DNA from: Acidimicrobiales bacterium
GTDB lineage: Bacteria; Actinomycetota; Acidimicrobiia; Acidimicrobiales; Acidimicrobilacustridaceae
Direction of reading: 5' to 3'
NCBI GenBank assembly: GCA_018401565.1
Contig: JAGYKS010000027.1
Coordinates: 1-36,458 of the forward strand
Length of the DNA: 36,458 nucleotides
The position numbers and the translations under genes are program-made. The notes under the pieces are model-generated. The model saw only the letters and a list, made by a program, of their open reading frames with translations, made no database searches and was not told where the DNA came from. The first letter of the stretch is position 1. Every line of letters starts with the position of its first letter. Positions 8,582-17,848 of the stretch are shown piece by piece.

Positions 8582-9490
8582 ATGGCCAGATTGTGCGAGG
8601 CACGGGTGTGCGTGGTGACTGGGGCCGGTCGTGGCATCGGACGCGAACACGCCCTGATGCTGGCGGCCCACGGCGCCAAGGTCGTGGTCAACGACCTGGG
8701 TGGATCCATGGACGGCAGCGGCACCTCGACAGGGCCAGCCCAGGAAGTGGTTGACGAAATCGTTGCCGCCGGTGGTGAGGCAGTGGCCAACACCGACGAC
8801 ATCAGCGATTGGGACGGCGCCGGCCGTCTGGTGGCCCAGACGGTGGACACCTTTGGCCGCCTCGACGTACTGGTGAACAACGCCGGCATCCTGCGTGACC
8901 GGATGTTGGTGAACATGACCGAGGCCGAGTGGGACGCCGTGATCAAGGTGCATCTCAAGGGCACGGCCGGGCCCAGCCATCACGCCGCCGTGCACTGGCG
9001 TGAACGGACCAAGGCCGGAGAGTCCACGCAGGGCCGGATCATCAACACCTCGTCACCCTCGGGCATTTACGGCAATCCCGGCCAGACCAACTACGGCGCC
9101 GCCAAGGCTGGCATCGCTGCGTTCACGGTCATCGCCGCCCTTGAACTTGAGCGCTACGGGGTGACGGTGAACGCCATCGCTCCTGCGGCGCTGACCCGCA
9201 TGACCGAGAATCTCGGCATGGGCTCGGCCCCTGACGAGATCAAAGAGCAGATGGCGCCGAGGTGGATCGCCCCCATCGTGGTCTGGCTGGCGTCGGTGGA
9301 GAGCGACGACGTCACCGGCCGGGTATTCGATGTGAGCGGTCGGGCGCTGTCGGTGAGTGAGGGGTGGAGTCGTGGTCCCACCGCCGAGCCCCTCGACGAT
9401 CCCGAGGCGCTGGGTCCCAGGGTGCTCGACATCGTCGGGCAGGCCCGGGCCAACGCCGACATGAGCGGCCGTCCCCGCACCAGCGACTGA
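8582..9490 (+). CDS. Short-chain dehydrogenase, (3R)-hydroxyacyl-CoA dehydrogenase type
   Basis: NAD(P)-dependent oxidoreductase of the SDR family resembling the dehydrogenase part of peroxisomal multifunctional enzyme 2 (17-beta-HSD4). It would oxidise (3R)-hydroxyacyl-CoA to 3-ketoacyl-CoA in beta-oxidation. The cofactor motif TGAGRGIG is at residues 13-20, NNAG at 99-102, a catalytic Ser in INTSSPSG near 157 and YGAAK (Tyr171, Lys175). The wording VNDLGGSMDG and HWRERTKAG is typical of this subgroup. ATG 8582 is chosen over upstream in-frame codons because AGGGGGA lies 6-7 bases before it and SDR similarity begins at once; the product has 302 residues. A MaoC hydratase follows 137 bp downstream, the partner activity expected. 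Confidence 0.88.
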   Translation: MARLCEARVCVVTGAGRGIGREHALMLAAHGAKVVVNDLGGSMDGSGTSTGPAQEVVDEIVAAGGEAVANTDDISDWDGAGRLVAQTVDTFGRLDVLVNNAGILRDRMLVNMTEAEWDAVIKVHLKGTAGPSHHAAVHWRERTKAGESTQGRIINTSSPSGIYGNPGQTNYGAAKAGIAAFTVIAALELERYGVTVNAIAPAALTRMTENLGMGSAPDEIKEQMAPRWIAPIVVWLASVESDDVTGRVFDVSGRALSVSEGWSRGPTAEPLDDPEALGPRVLDIVGQARANADMSGRPRTSD

Positions 9491-9537
9491 CAGCTCTCAC
9501 CAGCCACTGACAAGTCGCACCAGCGACTCACGACATC
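9478..9537. repeat. 20-bp tandem repeat at the end of the SDR gene
   Basis: Three 20-bp units start at 9478, 9498 and 9518, each beginning CACCAGC(G/C)ACT(G/C)AC and diverging at the 3' end. The first unit includes the SDR stop codon; the others lie in the gap before the MaoC gene. This looks like local duplication of the gene end. Confidence 0.85.
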
Positions 9538-9627
9538 ACACCTGACGCACTGCGGCGTTGGGGCTACTGCACACCGTGGAACGATCCACAGTCATCCCAA
9601 GCCATTCACTGTCCGAGGAGGACCATC

Positions 9628-10488
9628 ATGCCCATCAACCCTGACGCCGTTGGCACCCGAGGCGAACCGTTCGATCACTCGTGGGACGAAAAGGACTGCA
9701 TGCTCTACGCCCTGGGAGTTGGGGCCGGTACCGACGAGCTTGCGTTCACCACCGAAAACACCCGGGATACCGACCTCAAGGCCCTGCCCACCATGGCGGT
9801 GGTGCTGGCCTCGGGCGGCTTTGGCGCCCTGCGCAACATCGGTGAGTTCAACCCGGCGATGCTGGTGCACGGCGAACAGCGCGTCGAACTGTTCGCTCCG
9901 CTGCCGTCGTCGGGCACGGTGAGCAACGTGGGCGAGATCACCGCCATCTGGGACAAGGGCAAGGGCGCGGTCGTGGAGTTGGCCGTGACCGGCACCGATG
10001 TGGCCAGCGGCCAGCCACTGTTTTCGTCCACCATGGCGTTGTTCATCCGTGGCGAGGGCGACTTCGGTGGCGAGCGCGGACCATCGGGGCCGCGCAACGT
10101 CGCTCCGGAACGGGCGGCCGACCACGAGGTCAGCCAGACCACCAGCGTCGATCAGGCACTGCTGTACCGGCTGTCGGGGGATCGCAATCCGTTGCATTCC
10201 GACCCGTCGTTCGCTGCCATGGGTGGCTTTGACCGGCCCATCCTGCATGGTCTGTGCACCTACGGCTTTGCCGGTCGGGCCCTGCTGCACACCCTGTGCG
10301 ACGGCGATCCTGCCCGGATGCGTTCCATGGAGGGCCGGTTCTCGGCCAGCGTGTTCCCGGGTGAAGAACTCACGACCCGCATGTGGACCACCGGCGACGG
10401 TGAAGCCGTGTTCACCACCTCAGCCAGTGGGTCGGCGCTGGGCGACCGGGTGGTGCTCGACGGTGGTCGGGTCACCTTCGACGCCTGA
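9628..10488 (+). CDS. MaoC-like (R)-specific 2-enoyl-CoA hydratase
   Basis: Hydratase 2 with a double-hotdog fold, converting trans-2-enoyl-CoA to (3R)-hydroxyacyl-CoA. The 286-residue frame is intact. The diagnostic motif is LYRLSGDRNPLHSDPSFA at about 179-196, with catalytic Asp185 and His190, followed by GFDRPILHGLCTYG. The N-terminal half is the degenerate hotdog that binds the acyl chain. ATG 9628 is supported by a strong GAGGAGG 8-9 bases upstream. With the preceding SDR it reproduces the two activities of eukaryotic multifunctional enzyme 2 as separate proteins. Such pairs often act on branched-chain or sterol side-chain acyl-CoAs; that specificity is inference here. A hairpin follows 20 bases after the stop. 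Confidence 0.92.
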   Translation: MPINPDAVGTRGEPFDHSWDEKDCMLYALGVGAGTDELAFTTENTRDTDLKALPTMAVVLASGGFGALRNIGEFNPAMLVHGEQRVELFAPLPSSGTVSNVGEITAIWDKGKGAVVELAVTGTDVASGQPLFSSTMALFIRGEGDFGGERGPSGPRNVAPERAADHEVSQTTSVDQALLYRLSGDRNPLHSDPSFAAMGGFDRPILHGLCTYGFAGRALLHTLCDGDPARMRSMEGRFSASVFPGEELTTRMWTTGDGEAVFTTSASGSALGDRVVLDGGRVTFDA

Positions 10489-10509
10489 GACGATCACAGG
10501 GCCTTTAAG

Positions 10510-10545
10510 GGGCCTCCTGTGGCACCGTGATGGCCACAGGGGCCC
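10510..10545. terminator. Strong bidirectional hairpin between MaoC gene and nucS
   Basis: The arms 10510-10523 and 10533-10545 pair over 13 bp with a single bulged T (10515); the loop is 9 nt. It lies between the convergent stops at 10488 and 10610 and has no clear T tract. A second, overlapping pairing (ACAGGGCC with GGCCCTGT) is also possible. Confidence 0.65.
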
Positions 10546-10609
10546 TGTCTCCCTTGGTGACTCTCGGGCCATGTGCACGAGCCCCCTGGCATCGCTGCGG
10601 GGGTCCCGT

Positions 10610-11270
10610 TCAGAACAGGCGCAGTTCGTCTGACGGAATGCCGCGCAGGTCGTCGTAGTCGACCTCACACCAGTGTGATGCCCCGGGCTTCGGCCAGCAC
10701 CCGGGCCTGCGGCTTGATGGTCTGGGCCACGAACACGCCGCGCACCCCCCGCAGCAGGGGGTCCCGCTCGAGGCGTTCGAGGTAGCGGGCCAGCTGTTCG
10801 ACGCCGTCGATGTCGCCCCGCCGCTTGACCTCGACGGCCACGGCCATGCCGTTGGCGTCGCGGCACAACAGGTCCACCGGGCCGATGTCGGTGGGAAACT
10901 CGCGACGCACCAGGGTGAAGCCGTCGCCCAAACGATCGGGGTTGGCGGCCAGCAGTTCCTGCAGGTGGGCCTCCACCCCGTCCTTGCGCAGCCCGGGGTC
11001 CACTCCCAGCTCGTGGTGGACGTCGGCCAGAATCTCGCCGAAGGTGATGGTGAGACGTTCGCCCTTGGGGTTGGTGACCACCCAGCAGCCATCGTCTTCG
11101 GTGAGCACGTTGGGGGCGTTCATCCAGTTCAGGGGTTTGTAGGCCCCGCCGTCGGCGTGGATGGCGACGCAGCCGTCAGCCTTGACCATCACCAGCCGCA
11201 ACGCCATGGGGAGGTGGGCATCGAGGCGCCCGGCGTAGTCCACCGTGCAGTGGGCAACCACGATCCTCAC
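10610..11270 (-). CDS. nucS: Mismatch-specific endonuclease NucS/EndoMS, one frameshift
   Basis: Makes double-strand cuts at mismatched base pairs, the core of the MutS/MutL-independent mismatch repair found in actinobacteria and archaea. GTG 11270 begins [16 protein letters not shown], the usual family N-terminus, followed by [12 protein letters not shown]. The nuclease core shows GPVDLLCRD (metal-binding Asp) and [20 protein letters not shown] (ExK). The C-terminal tail DELRLF matches the conserved tail that contacts the beta-clamp. One frame break near 10665-10680 separates ARGIT from [11 protein letters not shown], so a naive call loses the clamp tail. Joined length is about 219 residues, normal for the family. 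It is transcribed downstream of the 12-bp repeat at 11313. Confidence 0.92.
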
Positions 11271-11312
11271 GGCAGTACCGGGCTGCCGTGAGCAGGCGTC
11301 GCAACGTGAGCT

Positions 11313-11351
11313 GGGGCGCTCGTTGGGGCGCTCGTTGGGGCGCTCGTTGGG
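11313..11351. repeat. 12-bp tandem repeat (GGGGCGCTCGTT)
   Basis: Three perfect copies start at 11313, 11325 and 11337, plus a partial GGG. It lies 43 bp upstream of the nucS start, between nucS and the UbiB-like gene. It shares the period and the core GTTGGGGC with the repeat at 8431. Confidence 0.92.
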
Positions 11352-11409
11352 TTGCCGGGTGGGGTAGTGGTCATTGCCGGTGGGAAGCGTCAGGTCACAC
11401 ACGTGACGG

Positions 11410-12945
11410 TTACAGCACCCGCCGACCGGCGAGTCGGTTGCGGATGACCTCTCGACGCTTTTGCAGGTCCCGGTAGGTGAGCGTGTCGGTGGTGGACGGG
11501 TCCACCCCGAATGACGCCTGGATGCCGCTGAGGTCAAACTCCACCGCGGCCGGGTCGATGCCGATGCTGGCGGCGATGCGTTCACCGTGGCGGGAGGCCA
11601 TGTACTCGCTGATGTGGGTGATTTCGCTGAACAGGTCCAGGTCGGGAGCGAGGGTGGCGATGGCACCGTCCAGAAAGACCAGGTTCTTGATGTAGAGCAT
11701 CAGTTCCTTGGGCAGCTTGGCGCCGTACCCCATGAGGGCCTTGACCACCCTCTGGATCTCACCCACCATCTCGTCGGGTGTGAGCGAGGTGGGGTCGATC
11801 GGGGCCCGGTCGAGTCCCAGGTCGGTGATGACACCGTCAACGTCGGTGTCGGGCGGCAGCGCACCCAGATCCCGCAGGGCGCTGATCTGCGAATGCAGGT
11901 CGTTCATGGTGGCACCCACGATGAGCCGCAAAAAGGCGTTCTGCTTGAACGGACTGAAGCGCGCCGTGATGCCGAAGTCGAGCAGGGCCACCCGCCCATC
12001 GGCCAAAACGAACAGGTTGCCGCCGTGCAGGTCGCCGTGGAACACGCCGTACAGCATGGCGCCCTCCATGAACCCGATCATTCCGGTGCGCACCACCTTG
12101 GTGGTGTCCACCCCGGCGTCGCGCATGCCCACGACGTCATCGAAGTTGAACCCAAAGACCCGCTCCATGACCAGCACGCGGGGGGTGACCAGGTCCGGGT
12201 GCGGCCGGGGAATCACATAGTCACGCTGGCCCAGTTCGGCGAAGATGCGGGCGACGTCGAGCATGTTGTCGGCCTCGAGGCGGAAGTCCAGCTCCTCGGT
12301 GATGGTTTCGGCGAACAGCTCCACCAGTGCCGGCGGGTTGGCCAGAGCAGCGATGGGAATGCGCCCCACCATGAACGGTGCCAGCCAGGCCATGACCCGC
12401 AGGTCCTTGTGGACCGAAAGCCCGACGCTGGGGCGCTGCACCTTGACCACCACGTTCTCGCCGGTGCGCAGCGTGGCGGCGTGCACCTGGGCGATGGAGG
12501 CGGCGGCCAGGGGCTGACGGTCGAAATGGGAGAACACGGCCTCGAGCGGAAGGCCCAGGTCGGCTTCGACCACGGCCCGCACCACATGGAACGGCTCGGG
12601 CGGGACCTGGTCACGACACTTCTTGAATTCCTTGACGAGTTCTTCGGGGAACAGGCCCTCGCCCGACGAAATGATCTGGCCCAGCTTGATGTAGGTGGGC
12701 CCGAGACGTTCGGCAGCGATGCGCAGGCGTCGTGAAAGATCCGCCCGACTGGCGTCGCCGCCCTTGCGCCGGGCGAACACCGCCCACGGCAAAAGGGCCA
12801 TGCCCAGATGCCACACGACGGTGAACAAACGGGCGGGGTCGGGCAGCCGGCGAGGGCGGATGAGGTCGGGCAACTGGTGGGCCACCACCCAGCGCACCGC
12901 AGCCACCGAGGAACGCCACGACATCTTGTCGGGTCCACCAGCCAC
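11410..12945 (-). CDS. ABC1/UbiB-family (AarF) atypical kinase
   Basis: Atypical protein-kinase-like ATPase of the UbiB/ADCK family, linked to quinone or isoprenoid lipid biosynthesis at the membrane. The 511-residue frame is intact. The family-specific motif [19 protein letters not shown] is at about residues 85-103 (KxGQ). The Ala-rich loop reads [12 protein letters not shown], the ATP-binding Lys is in VVVKVQRP, and [22 protein letters not shown] and LLDFG supply the catalytic loop and metal-binding Asp. The chosen start is GTG 12945 with GAGG upstream. A longer frame from 13046 in a different register (MADTPHTPSPMASRDVDPHG) could supply an N-terminal extension if a base is missing near 12945. 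Whether its partner is menaquinone is not shown by the neighbours. Confidence 0.88.
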   Translation of the reverse strand: MAGGPDKMSWRSSVAAVRWVVAHQLPDLIRPRRLPDPARLFTVVWHLGMALLPWAVFARRKGGDASRADLSRRLRIAAERLGPTYIKLGQIISSGEGLFPEELVKEFKKCRDQVPPEPFHVVRAVVEADLGLPLEAVFSHFDRQPLAAASIAQVHAATLRTGENVVVKVQRPSVGLSVHKDLRVMAWLAPFMVGRIPIAALANPPALVELFAETITEELDFRLEADNMLDVARIFAELGQRDYVIPRPHPDLVTPRVLVMERVFGFNFDDVVGMRDAGVDTTKVVRTGMIGFMEGAMLYGVFHGDLHGGNLFVLADGRVALLDFGITARFSPFKQNAFLRLIVGATMNDLHSQISALRDLGALPPDTDVDGVITDLGLDRAPIDPTSLTPDEMVGEIQRVVKALMGYGAKLPKELMLYIKNLVFLDGAIATLAPDLDLFSEITHISEYMASRHGERIAASIGIDPAAVEFDLSGIQASFGVDPSTTDTLTYRDLQKRREVIRNRLAGRRVL

Positions 12946-13128
12946 GGCGCCTCGCTGGTGAACGATCCGTGGATCAGATCGGGGGGCCCGTGGGGGTCCA
13001 CGTCACGGCTGGCCATCGGGGAGGGCGTGTGGGGGGTGTCCGCCATGGGCGGAGTGTACGGCTACCTGCTGGCAGCAACGAAGTCGCGGCTGCCGTGGCG
13101 GGGTCGGTTGGCCATGTGACGCATGGCC

Positions 13129-13809
13129 TCAGCGCGTGGCGGTGCCCCACACCATCGGAGCCACCGGCAGCACGGCGGGACGGGCGGTTGCGCTGCGGAT
13201 GTCGAGGTCGGCGAAGCCGGCTGCTGCCAGTAATGCACCGGTGTCACGATGCAACTCGCACCCTTCGAACATCCAGCGCCACGGCCGGCGCAGCAGGCGC
13301 TGCTGGGCAGCCAGCAACCTGTGGCTGGCGGGGTCAGCGGCCACATGCTCGAGGAACACGAACCGTCCTCCGGGACGCAGGATGCGACGGACCTCGGCGA
13401 GAACCTGATGGGGGTCGTCCACCGTGCACAACACCAACGTGCACACCACGGCGTCGGTACTGGCGTCGTCGAGGGGGATGCCCTCTGCTCCAAGCGCCAG
13501 CAGGGTGAGGTCAATGCCACGGGCGGCTGCTGCGGACGTGAGGGCGGGGTGCATCGCCGGGTTGGGTTCCACCGCGGTGAGACGGGTGCCTGGACGCAGG
13601 TACCGCATGTTGGTTCCTGGTCCGCTGCCCAGTTCGACCACATCATCGGGCAGGTCGGCGAACAGTCGCCTCTTTTGGGCGCCAAGCGTCCGGTCGAACA
13701 CTCCGTCAAGGGCGCGCAGCCCGGCGGCGTTGATCGGCCCCCGGATGCGGTTGCTGCGCGCAGGGCCCGTAGGAGGGCCCGTCGCCCCTGAGGGAGTGTT
13801 GTCGTCCAT
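13129..13809 (-). CDS. Class I SAM-dependent methyltransferase
   Basis: Small-molecule or lipid methyltransferase with a Rossmann fold, resembling METTL7-type proteins. Motif I reads VVELGSGPGTN at residues 57-67 and the acidic end of strand 2 is TAVEPNP. A motif with Asp follows (LDDASTDAVVCTLVLCTV), then LRPGGRFVFLEH, the usual post-motif III. The frame is intact at 226 residues, slightly Pro/Gly-rich at the N-terminus. It starts 11 bases after the enoyl-CoA hydratase stop, so the two form an operon on the minus strand. The substrate cannot be read from the sequence. Confidence 0.85.
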   Translation of the reverse strand: MDDNTPSGATGPPTGPARSNRIRGPINAAGLRALDGVFDRTLGAQKRRLFADLPDDVVELGSGPGTNMRYLRPGTRLTAVEPNPAMHPALTSAAAARGIDLTLLALGAEGIPLDDASTDAVVCTLVLCTVDDPHQVLAEVRRILRPGGRFVFLEHVAADPASHRLLAAQQRLLRRPWRWMFEGCELHRDTGALLAAAGFADLDIRSATARPAVLPVAPMVWGTATR

Positions 13810-13820
13810 GGTGGTGCCGT

Positions 13821-14633
13821 TCAGAACCTGGGTGGTCGTTTTTCGTTGAGGGCTGCGGCCCCCTCGGCGAAGTCTGGTTCGCCCATCATCTCATTGAGGA
13901 GGTCGGTGGCCTCGGCCGCAGACGTTCCCAGATCCCGGAACAGATCCAGGGCCACGGCCCGCTTGGTCTCCACCAGCGAGCGTGGGGCCACGTTGTTGGC
14001 CAGATCGTGGGCATAGGCGGTGGCTGCGGCCAGGACCTCACCGGCGGGCAGGACACGGTTCACCAGGCCCATGGTGAGGGCTTCGTCGGCCAGCACCACC
14101 CGGCTCGACAACAGCAGGTCGTTGGCATGACCCAGGCCCACGATGCGCGGCAGCAGCCAGCTCAGGCCGTATTCGGGTGGGAGGTTCAACCGGCCGTGGG
14201 CGGTGGTGAGCTTGGCTCCTTCGGCAGCAAAGCGGATGTCGCAGTAACACGCCAGCACCAGTCCCACTCCGGCTGCCGGTCCGTTGATGGCGGCGATGAC
14301 CGGGGTGCGAAGGCCGAGATGAAAGGTGAAGTCTCCGTCGAGGCCGGGGTGGACGCCGTAGCCGGGCATGGCCAGGTCGTCAGGCGTACCGGGGTCGTAT
14401 CCACCGCGCTCGGCGTGTCCGGTGAGCGCATCGGCGTCGGCACCGGCACAAAATCCCCGGCCGGCGCCGGTGACCACCACCACCCGGACCTCGGGGTCGT
14501 CATTGGCCTCGGCCATGGCCCACCGGTATTCGGTGTGCATGCGCCCGGTCCATGCGTTGAGCCTGTCGGGCCGGTTGAGGGTGATTGTTGCCACCCGCCC
14601 GTCGGTGTCAAACGTGATGGCCCGCAGGTCCAT
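13821..14633 (-). CDS. Enoyl-CoA hydratase/isomerase (crotonase family)
   Basis: Crotonase-fold enzyme acting on acyl-CoA thioesters. The 270-residue frame is intact. The oxyanion-hole segments are RGFCAGADADAL (about 59-70) and AINGPAAGVGLVLA. An acidic residue typical of hydratase catalysis lies in LPPEYGLSWLLPRIVG, followed by the family motif ADEALTMGLVNRVLP. It leads the operon containing the methyltransferase. The start ATG 14633 has GCGAGG about seven bases upstream, just before a 9-bp tandem repeat. Members include hydratases, isomerases and CoA hydrolases, so the exact reaction is open. Confidence 0.9.
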   Translation of the reverse strand: MDLRAITFDTDGRVATITLNRPDRLNAWTGRMHTEYRWAMAEANDDPEVRVVVVTGAGRGFCAGADADALTGHAERGGYDPGTPDDLAMPGYGVHPGLDGDFTFHLGLRTPVIAAINGPAAGVGLVLACYCDIRFAAEGAKLTTAHGRLNLPPEYGLSWLLPRIVGLGHANDLLLSSRVVLADEALTMGLVNRVLPAGEVLAAATAYAHDLANNVAPRSLVETKRAVALDLFRDLGTSAAEATDLLNEMMGEPDFAEGAAALNEKRPPRF

Positions 14634-14657
14634 GGTTGCCTCGCTGGTGTTGGTGGT

Positions 14658-14711
14658 GTCGCTGGTGTCGGTGGTGTCGGTGGTGTCGGTGGTGTCGGTG
14701 GTGTCGGGGTG
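14658..14711. repeat. 9-bp tandem repeat (GTCGGTGGT)
   Basis: Units begin at 14658 (GTCGCTGGT), 14667, 14676, 14685 and 14694 (four perfect GTCGGTGGT), then a degenerate unit to about 14711; related GTTGGTGGT precedes at 14649. It occupies the gap between the cysQ stop (14722) and the enoyl-CoA hydratase start (14633), that is, the promoter or leader region of the hydratase operon. Confidence 0.92.
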
Positions 14712-14721
14712 TCGCTGAACG

Positions 14722-15508
14722 TCAGGCGTTGTGGAGTCGGGTCACCACATCAACAACGGTGGCGGCCAGTTCGGTTCGGCAGATCAGCAAGATCGGGCAT
14801 CCATGCCTCGGGCTGGTTGTAGCGCAGCGGTGTTCCGTCGATGCGGCTGGCGTGCAGGCCGGCGGCCAGCGCCACCGCCACTGGAGCACACGAGTCCCAT
14901 TCGTACTGGCCCCCAGCATGCAGGTACACCTCGGCCTCGCCGCGCACCACGGCCATGGCCTTTGCCCCCGCCGACCCCATGGGCACCAGCTCGGCGTCCA
15001 GCGCTGCCGCCACTGCGGTGGCCTCAGCTGGCGGCCGGGTGCGACTCACCACGATGCGGATCGGACGGTCGGTGGGGACGTCGCCGAGTTGGGGTGGTTG
15101 GCTCGTCGAGTACATCTCGCCGAGAGCGGGAAGGGCCACCGCTCCGGCCATGGCCACGCCGTTGATCGCCAGGGCAGCGTGCACTGCCCAGTCGGTTCGA
15201 CCCAGTTCGGTGAATTCCCGGGTGCCGTCGAGCGGGTCGATGATCCACACCCTGTCGGCGCCCAGTCGGGCATGGTCGTCGGCAGCCTCCTCGGACAGCA
15301 CCCCGTCGGTGGCCGGGAGCACCCGCATCACCTCGGCGATGGCCTGCTGGGCGCGGGCATCGCCGGCATCGCCCAGGGCGCTGCCAGTCACACCGTCATC
15401 CATCAACTGGCGCCGTAGTTCAACGAGGACCTTGGCGGCGGCTGTGGCGATGGCCACCGCCATGTCGTGGTCGGCGTCGGTGGGGCTGGCGTGGTCGGGC
15501 ATGCACAT
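14722..15508 (-). CDS. cysQ: 3'(2'),5'-bisphosphate nucleotidase CysQ, one frameshift
   Basis: Inositol-monophosphatase-fold phosphatase that dephosphorylates PAP (and PAPS), clearing the by-product of PAPS use. Metal-site motifs are LSEEAADD (Glu), WIIDPLDGTREF (DPLDGT) and YEWDSCAPVAVALAAG (WD). The C-terminus breaks frame near 14790: YNQPEAWMPDL must join LLICRTELAATVVDVVTRLH to give the normal ending, so the gene stops at 14722, not 14750. Joined length is about 262 residues. It diverges from cysDNC across 181 bp, so the PAP phosphatase and the PAPS-making operon could share regulation. An inositol-phosphatase role is less likely given this context. Confidence 0.9.
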
Positions 15509-15510
15509 TC

Positions 15511-15558
15511 TCCGCAGGTGGTGGGAACACGGGCTCCGCAGATGCTGGGAACACGGGT
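15511..15558. repeat. 24-bp direct repeat in the cysQ/cysD divergent region
   Basis: Two adjacent 24-bp units, 15511-15534 and 15535-15558, both of the form TCCGCAG..G.TGGGAACACGGG, differ at three or four positions. They lie immediately upstream of the cysQ start and about 40 bp upstream of the putative cysD -10 box, a suitable place for a shared regulator. Confidence 0.8.
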
Positions 15559-15598
15559 TCGGTAGGGCGGGCCTTTACCTCAACGGGGGCCCTTGCCC

Positions 15599-15604
15599 TA
15601 CGCT
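15599..15604 (+). promoter_or_regulatory. Putative -10 box of the cysDNC operon
   Basis: TACGCT fits TANNNT; TTTACC lies 19 bp upstream as a weak -35. The leader to ATG 15690 would be about 80 nt. No known riboswitch was recognised in it. Confidence 0.4.
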
Positions 15605-15689
15605 AGGGGAGCGAGCAGGCGCCAGCGGGCCGCCGAACACCGCCCGACGAGCCCCGGCAGTCTGCCTCCGGGAACAGAGGTGAACAGCG

Positions 15690-16598
15690 ATGACAAGCAC
15701 TGATTACGAACTGTCCAACCTCGGTGTGCTCGAGGCGGAGTCGATCTTCGTCATCCGGGAGGTAGCCGCCGAGTTCGAGCGGCCCGTGCTGCTGTTTTCG
15801 GCCGGCAAGGATTCAGTGGTCCTGCTGCACCTGGCCCGCAAGGCGTTTGCTCCCGCCCCGGTGCCGTTTCCGGTGATGCATGTTGATACCGGTCACAACT
15901 TCGATGAGGTCATTGCCTTTCGCGATGCCACGGTGGACAAACTGGGTGTGCGGCTGCTGGTGGCCAGCGTGCAGGAATCCATCGACTCAGGTCGTGCCCG
16001 TGAACTGCCAGGTGAGGGTCGCAACCGCCTGCAGACGGTCACCCTTCTCGACGCCATCGCCGAGCACCGCTTTGACGCTGTGTTCGGTGGCGCCCGCCGT
16101 GACGAAGAGCGGGCCCGGGCCAAGGAGCGGATGTTCTCGGTTCGTGACGAGTTCGGCCAATGGGATCCAAAAAACCAGCGTCCGGAGCTGTGGAGCCTGT
16201 TCAACGGCCGCCATCACCCCGGCGAGCAGATCCGGGTGTTTCCGCTGTCCAACTGGACCGAGCTCGACATCTGGCAATACGTCCTCGAGCAGGGCATCGA
16301 GCTGCCGTCGGTGTACTACGCCCACACCCGCAAGGTGGTGCGCCGCGACGGGATGCTGATGGCGCTGCACCCTGCGGTGACCGTCGCTGACGACGAGGAG
16401 GTGCTGGAGATGAGTGTGCGCTACCGCACCGTGGGAGACGCCAGCTGCACCGGAGCAGTCGAGTCCACAGCCACGACTCCCGTCGAAGTGATCGCCGAGG
16501 TCGAGGCCTCGATGCTCACTGAGCGGGGCGCCACCCGGGCCGACGATCGTGTGTCAGAAGCCGGCATGGAAGACCGCAAGCGGGAGGGTTACTTCTGA
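15690..16598 (+). CDS. cysD: Sulfate adenylyltransferase subunit 2
   Basis: Catalytic subunit of ATP sulfurylase, which forms adenosine 5'-phosphosulfate (APS) from ATP and sulfate with CysN. The frame is intact at 302 residues, the family length. The PP-loop pyrophosphatase motif SAGKDS is at 37-42. It is followed by MHVDTGHNFDEVIAFRD, FGGARRDEERARAKERMFS, FPLSNWTELDIWQY and the C-terminal MEDRKREGYF, all hallmark segments. ATG 15690 has AGAGGTGA upstream. Its stop overlaps the cysN start by one base (TGATG), so the two subunits are translated in step. Confidence 0.97.
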   Translation: MTSTDYELSNLGVLEAESIFVIREVAAEFERPVLLFSAGKDSVVLLHLARKAFAPAPVPFPVMHVDTGHNFDEVIAFRDATVDKLGVRLLVASVQESIDSGRARELPGEGRNRLQTVTLLDAIAEHRFDAVFGGARRDEERARAKERMFSVRDEFGQWDPKNQRPELWSLFNGRHHPGEQIRVFPLSNWTELDIWQYVLEQGIELPSVYYAHTRKVVRRDGMLMALHPAVTVADDEEVLEMSVRYRTVGDASCTGAVESTATTPVEVIAEVEASMLTERGATRADDRVSEAGMEDRKREGYF

Positions 16599-17848
16599 TG
16601 GAACTGCTGCGCCTGGCCACGGCTGGATCGGTTGATGACGGCAAGAGCACCCTCATCGGGCGCCTGCTCTACGACTCCAAGGCCATCCTCGCCGACCAGC
16701 TTGAAGCGGTCGAGCGCACCAGCGCCGCCCGCGGTGACGTCCAAACCGATCTTGCGCTGTTGACCGACGGTTTGCGGGCCGAACGTGAGCAGGGCATCAC
16801 CATCGACGTGGCCTACCGTTACTTCACCACGCCGCGTCGCAGGTTCATCCTCGCCGACACTCCCGGCCATGTGCAGTACACCCGCAACATGGTCACCGGA
16901 GCATCCACCGCTGACCTGGCCATCGTTCTCGTCGATGCCCGCCACGGCATGCTGGAGCAGTCCCGGCGCCACGTGTTCCTGGCGTCGCTGCTGCAGATCC
17001 CCCACATCGTGGTGGCGGTCAACAAGATGGATCTGGTGGATTGGGATCGCGGCGCCTTTGAGTCCGTCCGGGAGGAGTTCCGGCGATGGGCCGGCCGGCT
17101 GGACGTGTCCGACGTGACCTTCATCCCCCTGTCGGCGCTCCATGGTGACAACGTGGTCAACCGTTCACCCAACATGGGTTGGTACGAGGGCCCGTCATTG
17201 CTGCACCATCTCGAAGAGGTGTTCATCGCATCGGATCGCAACCTCATCGACCCCCGTTTCCCGGTCCAGTACGTGCTGCGTCCGCGGGCCACTGACTACC
17301 GGGGGTATGCCGGAACAGTTGCTGGGGGAGTGTTCGCCCCCGGGGACGAGGTCATGGTGCTGCCGTCGGGCTTCACCACCACGGTGGCGTCGATCGACAG
17401 CGCCGACGGAGCCGTCGAGCAGGCTTTCGCCCCGATGTCGGTTGCGATCACGCTTGCCGACGACCTCGACGTCGGTCGTGGCGACATGATCTGCCGTCCC
17501 GGCAACCAGCCGCACCGCAGCTCCGACCTCGACGCAATGATCTGCTGGTTTGATGACAACGCCGTGCTCACCGAGCGGTCCATGTGGGTGATCAAGCACA
17601 CCACTCGCTCCGCCAGGGTGCAGGTGCGCGACCTCCGCTACCGCCTCGACGTGAACACCCTGCATCGTGATGAATCGGTGACCTCGCTGGGCATGAACGA
17701 CATTGGACGCATCGGCTTGCGGTGCACTGTGCCACTGATGTTTGACGAATACCGCCGCAATCGCACCACGGGATCGTTCATCCTCATCGATGAGCACACC
17801 AATGCCACGGTTGCTGGCGGCATGATCATTGGCCCGACAGAGTCGTAA
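16598..17848 (+). CDS. cysN: Sulfate adenylyltransferase subunit 1 (GTPase)
   Basis: EF-Tu-like GTPase subunit that couples GTP hydrolysis to APS formation by CysD. The frame is intact at 416 residues. The P-loop AGSVDDGKS is at about 9-17, switch II reads LADTPGHVQYTRNM and the guanine-specificity motif is NKMD. The C-terminal half holds two beta-barrel domains. It carries only the GTPase, not the fused CysC kinase seen in some actinobacterial CysNC proteins; here the kinase is a separate downstream gene whose ATG overlaps this stop by one base (TAATG). Confidence 0.96.
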   Translation: MELLRLATAGSVDDGKSTLIGRLLYDSKAILADQLEAVERTSAARGDVQTDLALLTDGLRAEREQGITIDVAYRYFTTPRRRFILADTPGHVQYTRNMVTGASTADLAIVLVDARHGMLEQSRRHVFLASLLQIPHIVVAVNKMDLVDWDRGAFESVREEFRRWAGRLDVSDVTFIPLSALHGDNVVNRSPNMGWYEGPSLLHHLEEVFIASDRNLIDPRFPVQYVLRPRATDYRGYAGTVAGGVFAPGDEVMVLPSGFTTTVASIDSADGAVEQAFAPMSVAITLADDLDVGRGDMICRPGNQPHRSSDLDAMICWFDDNAVLTERSMWVIKHTTRSARVQVRDLRYRLDVNTLHRDESVTSLGMNDIGRIGLRCTVPLMFDEYRRNRTTGSFILIDEHTNATVAGGMIIGPTES

